DNA of 64,000 nt from Roseicella frigidaeris (lineage in GTDB: Bacteria > Pseudomonadota > Alphaproteobacteria > Acetobacterales > Acetobacteraceae): assembly GCF_003258945.1 (NCBI RefSeq), contig NZ_QLIX01000004.1:284070-348069 (forward strand), read 5' to 3'. The first letter of the stretch is position 1. Each line of letters begins with the position of its first letter. Positions 35,804 to 45,379 of the stretch are shown here, in pieces. The notes beneath the pieces are model-generated. The model did no database searches. It was not told the DNA's origin and saw only the letters and a program-made list of their open reading frames with translations. A program made the translations under genes and the position numbers.

Positions 35804-35862
35804 GCTTGCGGGTGTACCGCCTGCGCCGGCGGCCGCAAGGCCCGGCCGCCCCTCCGGAATGC

Positions 35863-36650
35863 TCAATTCCGCCGCAGGATGTCCTCGGCGCGCAGCGGCA
35901 GCGGCGCCGCATCGCCGGGGCGGGCGAGCAGCAGGGTCATCCTGGCCGGCCCCGCCACCGTCTGGTCGCGCCAGCAGCTGAAGGCGAACTCGATCCGATA
36001 GAGGCCCGCTGCAATTCGAGGCCGCGCGGCGGGAAGGTGCGGCCCTGCCCGCCCTGCATGTTGAGGTTGAGAACCTCCATGATCCGCTGTCCCCCAAAGT
36101 CCAGCCGCCCCAGGCAGGTCGCCCGCTCGCCCGCCTGGCGCTCGACCCGCAGCGTCAGCGCATGGCGGCCGGCCTGGCGGATGGCGAGGAAGGCGGTGCC
36201 CGTCATGGCATGGAGACCGACCGGTGTCGGCAGCATCGCCTGGAGTTGCGCCGCCTCGATGACGGGCCCCTGCAGGGCGAAGCGCCGCAAGGGCGGGTCC
36301 GGGATCTCGAATTGCGACCCCAGCTGGAGCAGCAGGGCTTTGATCGTGGCTGCCCAGCCGCTCGCCTGGTCGGCCAGCGCGCCCTCGCCCATCCCTGGCG
36401 GCAGGGGCAGGTCCGGCGCGATCACCAGCGGCGCGGCGGCCCCTGGGCCGGGCTCCGGCCGGGCCGCCCAGGCCGGCGGCGGGGGCACGGTGCGCGGCGC
36501 CACCAGCGCCTGGAGGCCGGCCCAGGCGGCCAAGGCCAGCAGGACGCCCAGCAGGGGCGCCGGTCCGGCCAGGAGAGCCACCCGGTAGAGGCCATCGCGC
36601 CGCCAGAGATGGCGATGGATGAAGCCGAGCCGGCCGAGGAACCGCCTCAT
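35863..36650 (-). pseudogene. Membrane-anchored protein of the AAA operon, interrupted by a one-base frameshift
   Basis: From 36650 the first frame runs 213 codons: basic N-terminus, one transmembrane helix (about 22-48, YRVALLAGPAPLLGVLLALA) and a periplasmic-looking domain ending at the LELQ near 36010. The next 48 codons to the stop at 35863 (AGLYRIEFAFSCWRDQTVAG, then LRAEDILRRN) are clearly coding but in another frame, as if one base were missing at 36009-36013. The combined product would be about 262 residues. It may be a true mutation or a sequencing error. The start overlaps the AAA gene stop by ATGA, so it is the third gene of that operon. Confidence 0.7.
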
Positions 36651-37756
36651 GCGTCACCGGCGATGGCGGCCGAGACATCCTCGGGCCGCAGCTCGCTCAG
36701 ATCCAGGCGGCCATCGTCCAGATGCGGGGCGAGCCGCAGGGCCTGCGCCTCGCGGGCGCGCTCGACCAGCGTGCGGGCGGCGCGCGCATGGCCGAAGCCC
36801 CGCTGGCCGAGCTGTGCGGCGAAATAGTCCCGGATCATGCCATCCGCCGACCGGGACAGGTGCATCCCGGCCTGCTGCACCATATCATGGGTGATCGCCA
36901 GCAGCGCATCCGGCCCGTAGCCCTCGAAATGAAGGGTCTTGGCGAAGCGCGACCGCAGCCCCGGATTGCTGCCGAGGAACCGTTCCATGGGTTCCGGATA
37001 GCCGGCCACGATGACCACCAGCCGGTCGCGGTGGTCCTCCATCGCCTTCAGCAGCGTGTCGATGGCCTCCTGGCCGAAGGAATCCCCGTGATCGCCCTGG
37101 CCCGCGGCCAGCGTATAGGCCTCGTCGATGAACAGGACGCCGTCCATCGCCTCGGACAGGCGCTGCTGCGTTTTCAACGCCGTCTGGCCGACGAAGCCGG
37201 CCACCAGGCCGGCCCGGTCGGTCTCGACCAGATGGCCCTTCTCCAGCACGCCGAGATCGCGGAGGACGGCGCCGTAGAGCCGGGCCACCACCGTCTTGCC
37301 GACGCCGGGCGGCCCGGTGAAGACCATGTGCAGCGAGAGGGGGGTGACCGGCAGCCCCTGCTCGCGCCGCGCCGCCTCGACCTTCAGGCGCTGGACGAGG
37401 GTGGTGATCTCCGCCTTGACCCGTTCGAGCCCGACCATGCCGGCCAGCGCCGCCTGCGGGTCGAGGGCGGCGTCGCCCCCGTTGCGATCCGGCCGCCGGC
37501 GGGGCGCCGGGCGGAGGAAATGCCGACCGGTGCGGGCATAGCCGATGCGGGGCCAGAGCCGGAGGATGCGCAGGCCGCAGAACAGCGTCGCCGCCCCCAT
37601 CAGCGCCAGCAGGCAGAGGATGCCGAGCCAGGGCGGCAGGCTCGGCGTGATCCGGAAGGCCGAAAGCAGGGCGAGGCCGGTCAGCAGCAGCATGCAGACC
37701 GCCATGAGCGGCTGCGGCCCTAGAACGGCCCGCAGCCAGGCGCCGATCTCAGCCAT
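36647..37756 (-). CDS. Membrane-anchored AAA+ ATPase of the CbbX/SpoVK type
   Basis: The 369-residue protein has two N-terminal transmembrane helices (about 15-35 and 42-62), a short basic linker, and an AAA+ module: Walker A GPPGVGKT at 148-155, Walker B VLFIDEAYTL at 207-216 and an arginine finger region RSRF at 268-271, with the sensor-1 segment VVIVAGYPEP between. The module is closest in style to CbbX, SpoVK and the EccA ATPase of type VII secretion, which remodel protein complexes. Membrane anchoring is unusual for that group. It overlaps the upstream gene by 8 bp and the downstream gene by 4 bp. Confidence 0.85.
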   Translation of the reverse strand: MAEIGAWLRAVLGPQPLMAVCMLLLTGLALLSAFRITPSLPPWLGILCLLALMGAATLFCGLRILRLWPRIGYARTGRHFLRPAPRRRPDRNGGDAALDPQAALAGMVGLERVKAEITTLVQRLKVEAARREQGLPVTPLSLHMVFTGPPGVGKTVVARLYGAVLRDLGVLEKGHLVETDRAGLVAGFVGQTALKTQQRLSEAMDGVLFIDEAYTLAAGQGDHGDSFGQEAIDTLLKAMEDHRDRLVVIVAGYPEPMERFLGSNPGLRSRFAKTLHFEGYGPDALLAITHDMVQQAGMHLSRSADGMIRDYFAAQLGQRGFGHARAARTLVERAREAQALRLAPHLDDGRLDLSELRPEDVSAAIAGDA

Positions 37757-38324
37757 GCGCGCGCCGACAGGTCTCGATCGGCCGCCAGCGGACCTCCCTC
37801 GTCTGGGCAACGGCGCCGGCAACATGCCAGGCGGGCTGCAAGGCAATCACGGCCGGCTGCCCGGCCGGCACGACCGTCAGCGCGCCATGGCCGGCCGCAT
37901 AGGGTCCGGGATAGGGGATGGCGACCCGGACCGGCAGCTCGGAGAGGCGGTAGAGCGGCGAGACATAGCCGGCGGAACGCAGGCGGAGCGCGCTGGCGGG
38001 CTGGCCCGGCGCGGCTGCGAGCGTGACCCAAGCGAGCGGGACCGGGCAACCGGCCTCTTGCCCGCGGAAGGCGGCGAGGACCGTCTCGGGCCCGGCCATG
38101 GTGCCAAGGGCGGCCTCCCGCTCCTCCTCCGTGACCTGTGCCAGCACGGCCCGGGCATCGCCGAGGGCCCATGCGCCATCCGGGCCCTTCGCCACGGCAT
38201 CGAGCCAGGCCCAGCCGGCGATGCCGGCGAGCAGGGCAACCAGTGCCGCCGGCCAGAGCCCGGGCACGCCCTCGCCGGGCTTGGCCGCCGCCCGTGAGGC
38301 TGGCGGCAGATCATATTGGTCCAT
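37749..38324 (-). CDS. Single-span membrane protein, first gene of the AAA operon
   Basis: The 191-residue protein has a cytoplasmic N-terminus (MDQYDLPPASRAAAKPGEG), one transmembrane helix (about 25-45, LWPAALVALLAGIAGWAWLD) and a periplasmic domain of about 145 residues with two cysteines and several Pro/Gly turns. I do not recognise a family. The ATG at 38324 was chosen because the region upstream is AT-rich and non-coding in style. Overlap with the AAA gene implies coupled synthesis and probable physical partnership. Confidence 0.65.
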   Translation of the reverse strand: MDQYDLPPASRAAAKPGEGVPGLWPAALVALLAGIAGWAWLDAVAKGPDGAWALGDARAVLAQVTEEEREAALGTMAGPETVLAAFRGQEAGCPVPLAWVTLAAAPGQPASALRLRSAGYVSPLYRLSELPVRVAIPYPGPYAAGHGALTVVPAGQPAVIALQPAWHVAGAVAQTREVRWRPIETCRRAHG

Positions 38325-38630
38325 GCGACAACCGAAATCCGCAAACCCGACAGGGGCGCGCATGGCACGCCAGAATATCGTCTTTTGCGTTATAGACCCG
38401 GGCGTTGTCCTTCTGAATTGAAAATCCGGCCGCAAGCCGGCATCGCGCCGCCACCGCCCGGGCCCATCGCAGGCGAGCGGCGGGCACCGGCCGCCCCGCG
38501 CCGCGTTCGACTACCGGCCGATGCCGGTGCGCGGCTCGGCTGCCGACCCATCCGCCGGCGGCTGCAACGAGGAGAGCGGCGCAACCGGGCCCGCCCGACG
38601 CAGCCGCGTCCCGCCGGGACTGTCCAGACG
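38325..38630. promoter_or_regulatory. Divergent gap between the AAA operon and the carbonic anhydrase gene
   Basis: No gene is seen in these 306 bp. An AT-richer stretch at about 38360-38430 contains, on the minus strand, TTCAGA and TATAAC with 17-bp spacing, a possible promoter for the AAA operon. The half nearest the carbonic anhydrase gene is GC-rich and shows nothing clear. Confidence 0.35.
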
Positions 38631-39380
38631 ATGCATCACCCCGATCCCGCCTGCCCCTGCTGCCGAACCGGCAGCCGCCTGCCGGTCGCGCCAGGCCGGC
38701 GCGGCCTCGCCGGGCTCGCCGTCGGGGCGGCCCTCGCCGGCCTGCCCCGGCCGCTGCGCGCCGCCGACCCGGTGCCGCGGACCAACCTCACGCCTGACCA
38801 GGCGCTCGCCCTGCTGCGCGACGGCAATCAGCGCTTCCAGACCGATGCCCCCTTCCGCGCGGTCCAGGGGCGGGAGAGGCGGCTGGAACTGGCGCGCGGC
38901 CAGGCGCCCTTCTGCGTCCTGGTCGGCTGCTCGGACAGCCGGGTGCCGCCCGAGCTGCTCTTCGGCCGCGGCCTCGGCGAGCTTTTCATCGTCCGCAATG
39001 CCGGCAACACGGTCGATACCGCGGCGCTCGGCAGCATCGAATACGGCGTCGGCGTGCTGGGCTGCCCGCTGATCGTGGTGCTCGGGCATGAAAGCTGCGG
39101 CGCCGTCGCCGCGGCGGTCGATGTGGTAGACCGCAACACCACCTTCCCCGGCGTGATCGGCGAGATGGTGCAGCCCATCCTGCCGGCCGTGCTCTCGGCG
39201 CGGCGCGCGGGCGACACCACGCTCGGCGCCGCGGTCCGCGCCAATGCGCGGCGCGTCGCCCTGCGGCTGCGCACGCAGAGCCCGGTGCTGCAGGAGGCGC
39301 TGGACCGCGGCCGGCTGCGGATCGTGCCGGCGCATTACGACCTGGATGACGGCGAGGTGCACTGGCTCGAGGCGAGCTGA
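38631..39380 (+). CDS. Beta-carbonic anhydrase with probable Tat-type signal
   Basis: The 249-residue enzyme carries zinc ligands C100 and H153/C156 (LGHESCGAV) and the D102-R104 dyad ([12 protein letters not shown]). Beta carbonic anhydrases interconvert CO2 and bicarbonate. The N-terminal 45 residues contain [17 protein letters not shown], a Tat-like twin-arginine hydrophobic signal ending PLRA, so a periplasmic location is likely. The extreme N-terminus (CPCC) is unusual ahead of such a signal. It may work with the neighbouring membrane systems, but no link is evident. Confidence 0.87.
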   Translation: MHHPDPACPCCRTGSRLPVAPGRRGLAGLAVGAALAGLPRPLRAADPVPRTNLTPDQALALLRDGNQRFQTDAPFRAVQGRERRLELARGQAPFCVLVGCSDSRVPPELLFGRGLGELFIVRNAGNTVDTAALGSIEYGVGVLGCPLIVVLGHESCGAVAAAVDVVDRNTTFPGVIGEMVQPILPAVLSARRAGDTTLGAAVRANARRVALRLRTQSPVLQEALDRGRLRIVPAHYDLDDGEVHWLEAS

Positions 39381-39478
39381 GCCGGGCGGGACCGGCGCCG
39401 CGACGGGGCGCAAGCGCGCCCTTCCCAGGCGCCGGAGCACGGCTTATTCCCTTGTCCGAGCAGCCATATCGACGGTCG

Positions 39479-42127
39479 ATGAACGACGCCAGCACCACCA
39501 CCCGCCGGGACAGCCACCAGCAGGAGCTCCGGCACGATTTCCGCTCCGCCGAGCCGCGCTGGCAGGCGGAATGGGAGCGGCGCGCCTGCTTCGCCGTGCC
39601 GGACGTGCCGCCGGCCGATGCGAAGAAATACTATGTTCTGGAGATGTTCCCGTACCCGAGCGGGAAGATCCATATGGGCCATGTCCGCAACTACACGCTG
39701 GGCGATGTCGTCGCGCGCTACAAGCGGGCGCGCGGCCATATGGTCATGCACCCGATGGGCTGGGACGCCTTCGGCCTGCCGGCGGAGAATGCGGCGCGGG
39801 AGCGCGGCATCCATCCCGGCACCTGGACCTACCAGAACATCGCCAACATGCGCGCCGAGCTGAAGCGCATGGGGCTCTCCATCGAATGGGCCCGGGAATT
39901 CGCCACCTGCGACGCCGAATATTACGGCCAGCAGCAGAAGCTCTTCCTCGATTTCCATCGCGCCGGCCTGGTCGAGCGGAAGGAGAGCTGGGTCAACTGG
40001 GACCCGGTGGACGGCACGGTGCTGGCGAACGAGCAGGTGATCGATGGCCGCGGCTGGCGCAGCGGCGCGCTGGTCGAGAAGAAGCAGCTCAGCCAGTGGT
40101 TCTTCAGCATCACCAAATATGCCGACGACCTGCTGCGGGCGCTGGAGGGCCTCGACCGCTGGCCGGAGCGGGTGAAGCTGATGCAGGCCAACTGGATCGG
40201 CCGCAGCGAGGGGGCGCGGGTGCGCTTCCGGCTGACCGCGCCGGTCGAGGCCGCGGCGCCGCAGCCGCCCATCGACGACATCGAGGTCTTCACCACGCGG
40301 CCGGACACGCTGTTCGGCATGAGCTTCCTCGCCGTCGCCGCCGAGCATCCGCTGGCCGCGGCCGCCGCGGCGCGGGATCCGCAGGCGGCGGCCTTCGTCG
40401 CCGAGTGCCGGCGCATGGGGACCAGCGAGGCGACGATCGAGCAGGCGGAGAAGCGCGGCCACGACACCGGCTTCCGCGTCGCGCATCCCTTCATCGAGGG
40501 CGCCAGCTTTCCGGTCTGGATCGCCAATTTCGTGCTCATGGAATACGGCACCGGCGCGATCTTCGGCTGCCCCGGGCATGACGAGCGGGACTACGAATTC
40601 GCCGCCAAATACGGGTTGCCGATCACCCCCGTGGTGCTGCCGCCGGGCGCCGACCCGCAGGGCTTCGCGCTGGAGGGCGCCGCCTATACGGGCGAGGGCA
40701 CCATCTTCAACTCCGGCTTCCTCGATGGGCTGGAGGTGACGGCGGCCAAGCGGCGGGCGATCGAGGCGCTGGAGGCGAAGGGGCAGGGCACCGGCCTGGT
40801 GAATTGGCGCCTGCGCGACTGGGGCGTCTCCCGCCAGCGCTACTGGGGCTGCCCGATCCCCTTCATCCATTGCGCGGCCTGCGGCGTGGTGCCGGTGCCG
40901 GACGACCAGCTGCCGGTGCGGCTGCCCGAGGACGTGGATTTCTCCAAGCCCGGCAACCCGCTGGACACGCACCCGACCTGGAAGCACGTCGCCTGCCCGT
41001 CCTGCGGCCAGCCGGCGCGGCGCGAGACCGATACCTGCGACACCTTCGTCGACAGCTCCTGGTATTTCGCCCGCTTCTGCTCGCCGCGGGCCGCGGTGCC
41101 GGTGACCCGGGAGGCGGTCGATGCCTGGCTGCCGGTCGACCAGTATATCGGCGGCATCGAGCATGCGATCCTGCACCTGCTCTACAGCCGCTTCTTCACC
41201 CGCGGCATGCGCGACACCGGGCATCTGGCGATCGCCGAGCCCTTCGCCGGCCTCTTCACCCAGGGCATGGTGACGCATGAGAGCTACAAGTCGGCCGATG
41301 GCCGCTGGCTCTACCCGGAGGAGGTGGAGTTCGGCACGGCCGCCGACGGCTCGCGCACCGCAACGCTGAAGGGCGGCAACGCGCCGGTCACCATCGGCCG
41401 GGTCGAGGCGATGTCGAAGTCGAAGCGCAACACGGTGGATCCGGGCGCCATCATCGACCGCTACGGCGCCGACACCGCGCGCTGGTTCATCCTCTCCGAC
41501 AACCCGCCGGAGCGGGACATGGAGTGGACCGAGGCGGGCGTCGCCGGCGCCTATCGCTTCAGCCAGCGCCTCTATCGCCTTGTGGCGGCGGCGCTGGACG
41601 GTCTGCCGCCGGCCGGCACCGGCGCGGAGGGCGCGACGGGCGAGGCGAAGAAGCTCCGCCAGGCGACGCACCGGACCATCGCCGCGGTGACCGAGGCGCT
41701 GGACAGCTTCGCCTTCAACGTCGCCGTCGCCCGCATCCACGAATTCGCCAATGCCATCGGCGAGGCGGGCGAGGGCACGGGCGCGGCGAAGCGGGAGGCG
41801 CTGGAGGCGATCACGCGCCTCGTCGCGCCGATGATGCCGCATCTGGCCGAGGAGCTGTGGTCGCTGCTGCGGCCCGACGAGACCGCCCTGGTCGCCGAGC
41901 TGCCCTGGCTGGAGCCCGATCCGGCGCTGCTGCGGGCCGAGACGGTGACGCTCGCCGTGCAGGTGCTCGGCAAGCTGCGCGGCACGATCGAGGTGGCGGT
42001 GGATGCGGACGAGGCTACGATCTTCGCGCTCGCCGAGGCGGAGGAGAATGTGCAGCGGAGCATCGCTGGGAAGCCCATCCGGAAGCGCATCCATGTCCCT
42101 GGCCGGGTCGTCAATTTCGTTGTCTGA
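39479..42127 (+). CDS. leuS: Leucyl-tRNA synthetase
   Basis: The 882-residue class I synthetase has the HIGH motif as HMGH ([15 protein letters not shown]), an editing domain with [13 protein letters not shown], a zinc-like CAACG/CPSCG pair, and the KMSKS motif as MSKSKRN. It attaches leucine to tRNA-Leu. A TTG at 39452 is an in-frame alternative start, but the ATG gives the usual N-terminus. The next gene lptE begins inside its 3' end (34-bp overlap), an arrangement normal in alphaproteobacteria. Confidence 0.97.
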   Translation: MNDASTTTRRDSHQQELRHDFRSAEPRWQAEWERRACFAVPDVPPADAKKYYVLEMFPYPSGKIHMGHVRNYTLGDVVARYKRARGHMVMHPMGWDAFGLPAENAARERGIHPGTWTYQNIANMRAELKRMGLSIEWAREFATCDAEYYGQQQKLFLDFHRAGLVERKESWVNWDPVDGTVLANEQVIDGRGWRSGALVEKKQLSQWFFSITKYADDLLRALEGLDRWPERVKLMQANWIGRSEGARVRFRLTAPVEAAAPQPPIDDIEVFTTRPDTLFGMSFLAVAAEHPLAAAAAARDPQAAAFVAECRRMGTSEATIEQAEKRGHDTGFRVAHPFIEGASFPVWIANFVLMEYGTGAIFGCPGHDERDYEFAAKYGLPITPVVLPPGADPQGFALEGAAYTGEGTIFNSGFLDGLEVTAAKRRAIEALEAKGQGTGLVNWRLRDWGVSRQRYWGCPIPFIHCAACGVVPVPDDQLPVRLPEDVDFSKPGNPLDTHPTWKHVACPSCGQPARRETDTCDTFVDSSWYFARFCSPRAAVPVTREAVDAWLPVDQYIGGIEHAILHLLYSRFFTRGMRDTGHLAIAEPFAGLFTQGMVTHESYKSADGRWLYPEEVEFGTAADGSRTATLKGGNAPVTIGRVEAMSKSKRNTVDPGAIIDRYGADTARWFILSDNPPERDMEWTEAGVAGAYRFSQRLYRLVAAALDGLPPAGTGAEGATGEAKKLRQATHRTIAAVTEALDSFAFNVAVARIHEFANAIGEAGEGTGAAKREALEAITRLVAPMMPHLAEELWSLLRPDETALVAELPWLEPDPALLRAETVTLAVQVLGKLRGTIEVAVDADEATIFALAEAEENVQRSIAGKPIRKRIHVPGRVVNFVV

Positions 42128-42680
42128 GGCGGCGACGCGCCGCCGCTTGCTCGGCGCGGCCGGGCTGCTCGGCCTCTCGGCCTGCGGCTTCCGGCCCCTC
42201 TACGCGCCGGACACGGCGGCCGATGGCGGCAATGCCGACATCGTCACCGAGCTGGCCGCGGTGCGCGTCGGACCGATCCATGAGCGGACCGGCCAGTTGC
42301 TGCGGCGGAACCTGCAACGGCGCCTGGAAGACGCGGCGCCGGGCACGCCGGCGCGCTACCAGCTCAACGTCTCCTACACCCCCGGCGTCGAGGTGCTGGG
42401 CTACCGGCGCGACGGCACCATCACCCGGGTGCGCTACACCTTCACCGGCACCTGGGACCTGGCGACGCTCTCCGTCCCACCGGTGCCGGTGGCCCGCTCC
42501 GACATTCCCTATCGGGCGATCGACTCCTTCAACATCCCCGACCTGCAATTCTTCTCCGCCGACAGCGCCCGCGACGCCATGGAGGGCCGCGCGATGGAGG
42601 AGATGGCGGAGGAGATCACCCGCCAAGTGGCGCTGGCCCTGCGCCGGCGGGGGGAGAGCCGGTCCAGGGCCACGGGCTGA
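42093..42680 (+). CDS. lptE: LPS-assembly lipoprotein LptE
   Basis: The 195-residue protein has a twin-arginine-like start ([20 protein letters not shown]) and lipobox LSAC with Cys31, followed by GFRPLY, the standard LptE opening. LptE sits as a plug in the LptD barrel and inserts lipopolysaccharide in the outer leaflet. It overlaps leuS by 35 bp and precedes holA by 2 bp, so the three genes form one unit. Confidence 0.9.
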   Translation: MSLAGSSISLSEAATRRRLLGAAGLLGLSACGFRPLYAPDTAADGGNADIVTELAAVRVGPIHERTGQLLRRNLQRRLEDAAPGTPARYQLNVSYTPGVEVLGYRRDGTITRVRYTFTGTWDLATLSVPPVPVARSDIPYRAIDSFNIPDLQFFSADSARDAMEGRAMEEMAEEITRQVALALRRRGESRSRATG

Positions 42681-42682
42681 CC

Positions 42683-43702
42683 GTGGCGAAGCTGGATGCG
42701 CGGCGCCTTGGCGCCTTCCTCGCCGATCCTGGCGCCTGCCGCGTCGTGCTGCTGCATGGCGATGATCCCGGCCTGATCCGCGAGCGTTGCGAGGCGCTGA
42801 TCCGCAGCGTGACCGGGGGCGATGCGCTGCGCCTGGTCGAGGCGGCGAGGGAGATGCTGCGGGCGCCGCACTCCCTGGCCAATGAGGCGGCGAGCGCGCC
42901 CCTGACCGGCGGACGCTGCCTGGTGCGGCTGCGCGATGCCGGCGACGGCAAGCCGGTGGTCGAGGCCGCGCGGGCGGCGCTGGCGGGGCCGGGGCCGGGG
43001 CTGGTGGTGATCGAGGCGCCGGAGCTGCGGACCAGCGCCGCCCTCTTCAAGCTAGTGGAGGCTTCGGCCGCCGGCGCGGTGATCGCCTGCTACCGGGAAC
43101 GGGGGGCGGAGCTCGCCGCCTCCATCGCGCGCATCCTGCAGGAGCTGGGCGTCTCGGCCGAGCCGGCTGCCACCGAGTGGCTGGCGCAGCGCCTGGGCGA
43201 GGACCGGATGCTGCTGCGGCGGGAGCTGGAGAAGCTGGCCCTCTTCGTCGGCGAGGGCGGCAAGGTGACGCCGGAAGCCGCCATCGCCTGCGTTGCCGAG
43301 GGTTCGGCGCTCGACCTCGAGGAGGCGCTGATGGCGGCGATGGCGGGCGAGGTGGCGACCGCCGACAAGGCGCTCGACACCGCCTTCGCCGAGGGTGCGA
43401 ATGCCGTGCAGGTGGTGAGGGCCGCGCTGCGGCACATGCAGCGCCTGCATCAGGCGGCCCTGGCCGTGGCGGCGGGGGCGGCGCCGGCCGGGGCGCTGGA
43501 GACATTGCGGCCGCCGGTCTTCTTCCGCCATCGGCCGGCGATGGAACGAGCCCTCCGGCTTTGGCGGCCCGATGCGCTGCAGGCGGCCGGAGCGGCCCTG
43601 CTGGAGGCGGAGCGGCGGACGAAGACCACCGGCCTGCCGGCCATGACCATCGCCCGCAACGCCGTGACCGGCCTGGCCCGTCAGGCCGCCAGCCGGCGTT
43701 GA
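42683..43702 (+). CDS. holA: DNA polymerase III subunit delta
   Basis: The 339-residue clamp-loader subunit starts with GTG. The N-terminal domain shows VVLLHGDDPGLIRERCEAL, and the middle ELEKLALFVG is typical of HolA. It opens the beta clamp during loading. Two bases separate it from lptE. It converges with parB across 4 bp, leaving no room for a terminator. Confidence 0.93.
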   Translation: MAKLDARRLGAFLADPGACRVVLLHGDDPGLIRERCEALIRSVTGGDALRLVEAAREMLRAPHSLANEAASAPLTGGRCLVRLRDAGDGKPVVEAARAALAGPGPGLVVIEAPELRTSAALFKLVEASAAGAVIACYRERGAELAASIARILQELGVSAEPAATEWLAQRLGEDRMLLRRELEKLALFVGEGGKVTPEAAIACVAEGSALDLEEALMAAMAGEVATADKALDTAFAEGANAVQVVRAALRHMQRLHQAALAVAAGAAPAGALETLRPPVFFRHRPAMERALRLWRPDALQAAGAALLEAERRTKTTGLPAMTIARNAVTGLARQAASRR

Positions 43703-43706
43703 GGCG

Positions 43707-44579
43707 TCAGGGGTTCAGTAGGCGGATGAGACCGTCGAGCTGATCCAGGTCCCGGTACTGGATCATCACCTGGCCGCCGCGGCCCCCATGGCGGATGCTG
43801 ACCTTGAGACCGAGGCGGGTCGACAGGTCCTGCTCCAGCGCCAGCGTCTCTGGCGCTGCGGCCGGCTTGGCGCTGGGCTCGCGCGGCTTGGCGGCGACGA
43901 GCGCCTCGGTCTGGCGCACATTCAGCCCGCGATCCACCACCTGGAGGGCCAGCGCCTCGGCATCCGGCGCGGTCAGCAGGGCGCGGGCATGGCCCGCGGT
44001 CAAGGCCCCGTCGCGCAGCAGCTCCCGCACCCGCTCGGGCAGGGCCAGCAGGCGCAGCGTGTTCGCCACATGGCTGCGGCTCTTGCCCACGGCTTGGCCG
44101 AGCTGGTCCTGGGTGAGGCCGAATTCGTCGATCAGCCGACGGAAGCCTTCCGCCTCCTCCAATGCGTTGAGATCCTGGCGCTGCAGATTCTCGACCAGGG
44201 CAGCGGCCATGGCGGCCCGGTCATCGAGGTTCCGCAGCAGGACCGGCACCTCATGCAGCTGCGCGAGCTGGGCAGCGCGCCAGCGGCGCTCGCCGCCGAT
44301 GATCTGGTACTGGCCGGGACTGCCCGGCTTGTCCCGCACCAGGATCGGCTGCAGCACGCCATGTTCCTTGATGCTGTCAGCCAGTTCCTGCAAGGGGCCC
44401 TGATCGATTGGGCCGCGTGGCTGGAAGGGGCCGGGCTCGAGCATCTCGACCGGCAGGGTGCGGATGCCGCCCTCGCCGGCGGGCGCGGTCCCCGTGGACG
44501 GGATCGGCGCGGGAGGCGCATCGCCGAGCAGGGCCGAAAGGCCACGGCCCAGGCGCATCGGCTTCTTGGCGCCGCTCAT
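43707..44579 (-). CDS. parB: Chromosome partitioning protein ParB
   Basis: The 290-residue protein begins with the ParA-interacting stretch (LGRGLSALLGD), followed by the CTPase/ParB nuclease fold (IKEHGVLQPILVRDKP, GERRWRAAQLA, ENLQRQDLNALEEAEG) and a helix-turn-helix (LTQDQLGQAVGKSRSHVANT) that binds parS. The C-terminal region dimerises. ParB loads on the parS sites about 1.4 kb away at 45933-45976. It overlaps parA by 4 bp. Confidence 0.97.
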   Translation of the reverse strand: MSGAKKPMRLGRGLSALLGDAPPAPIPSTGTAPAGEGGIRTLPVEMLEPGPFQPRGPIDQGPLQELADSIKEHGVLQPILVRDKPGSPGQYQIIGGERRWRAAQLAQLHEVPVLLRNLDDRAAMAAALVENLQRQDLNALEEAEGFRRLIDEFGLTQDQLGQAVGKSRSHVANTLRLLALPERVRELLRDGALTAGHARALLTAPDAEALALQVVDRGLNVRQTEALVAAKPREPSAKPAAAPETLALEQDLSTRLGLKVSIRHGGRGGQVMIQYRDLDQLDGLIRLLNP

Positions 44580-45379
44580 GCCCGCTTCTCCCGCCGCAAC
44601 ATCTCGGCCCCGAGCGCGGCATAGGCCTGTGCCCCGGGCGAGCGCGCATCATAGAGGCTGACCGGCAGCCCATGCGAGGGAGCCTCGCTGATCCGGATAT
44701 TCCGCGGAATCACGGTCTCGAATACCTTGTCCTTGAAGAAGCCGCGCACATCCTGCGCCACCAGCTCGGAGAGGTTGTTCCGGCGATCATACATGGTCAG
44801 CAGGATACCCTCGAGCGCCAGGCCCGGGTTGAGCGCCCGCTTCACCCGCTCAATGGTCTGGGTGATCTGGCTGACGCCTTCCAAGGCGAAGAACTCGGTT
44901 TGCAGCGGCACCAGAACACTATGCGCGGCAACCAGGGCGTTCAGGGTCAACAGCCCCAGCGAAGGCGGGCAGTCCAGCAGGATATAGTCGAAGCTATCCC
45001 TCAGGGCGGGATCGGCCGCGAGCGCCTGCGTCAGCCGGCGCTCGCGGTCCTCCATCGCCACCAGCTCGACTTCCGCCCCGGCCAGATCGGCATCAGCCGG
45101 GACAAGCTGCAGCGTCGGCACCGGGGTAGGCCGCAGCAACTCGGCCAGTGGGCGGCCATCGACCAGCAGAGCATAGGTGCCGGCCCCGCGGTCCGCCCGT
45201 TCGATGCCAAGGCCGGTCGAGGCATTGCCCTGCGGATCGAGATCGAGGAGCAGAACCTTGTGTTGCGCCGCCAGGACAGTGGCGAGGTTGATCGCGGTCG
45301 TGGTTTTGCCGACGCCACCTTTTTGGTTGGCGAAGGCGATGACGCGGGGATGGGCCCGGTCAGGTCGGGGAGCCGGCAG
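44576..45379 (-). CDS. parA: Chromosome partitioning ATPase ParA (start codon unclear)
   Basis: About 267 residues: deviant Walker A KGGVGKTTTAINLA, DLDPQGNAS, and Walker B YILLDCPPSLGLL. ParA moves ParB-parS complexes. No ATG, GTG or TTG lies in frame between the rsmG stop (45360) and codon TTG at 45139, which is beyond the Walker A motif. The only candidate is a CTG at 45379, which gives [26 protein letters not shown] lies upstream. The start is therefore provisional and may also reflect a sequence error. Confidence 0.9.
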   Translation of the reverse strand: MPAPRPDRAHPRVIAFANQKGGVGKTTTAINLATVLAAQHKVLLLDLDPQGNASTGLGIERADRGAGTYALLVDGRPLAELLRPTPVPTLQLVPADADLAGAEVELVAMEDRERRLTQALAADPALRDSFDYILLDCPPSLGLLTLNALVAAHSVLVPLQTEFFALEGVSQITQTIERVKRALNPGLALEGILLTMYDRRNNLSELVAQDVRGFFKDKVFETVIPRNIRISEAPSHGLPVSLYDARSPGAQAYAALGAEMLRREKRA

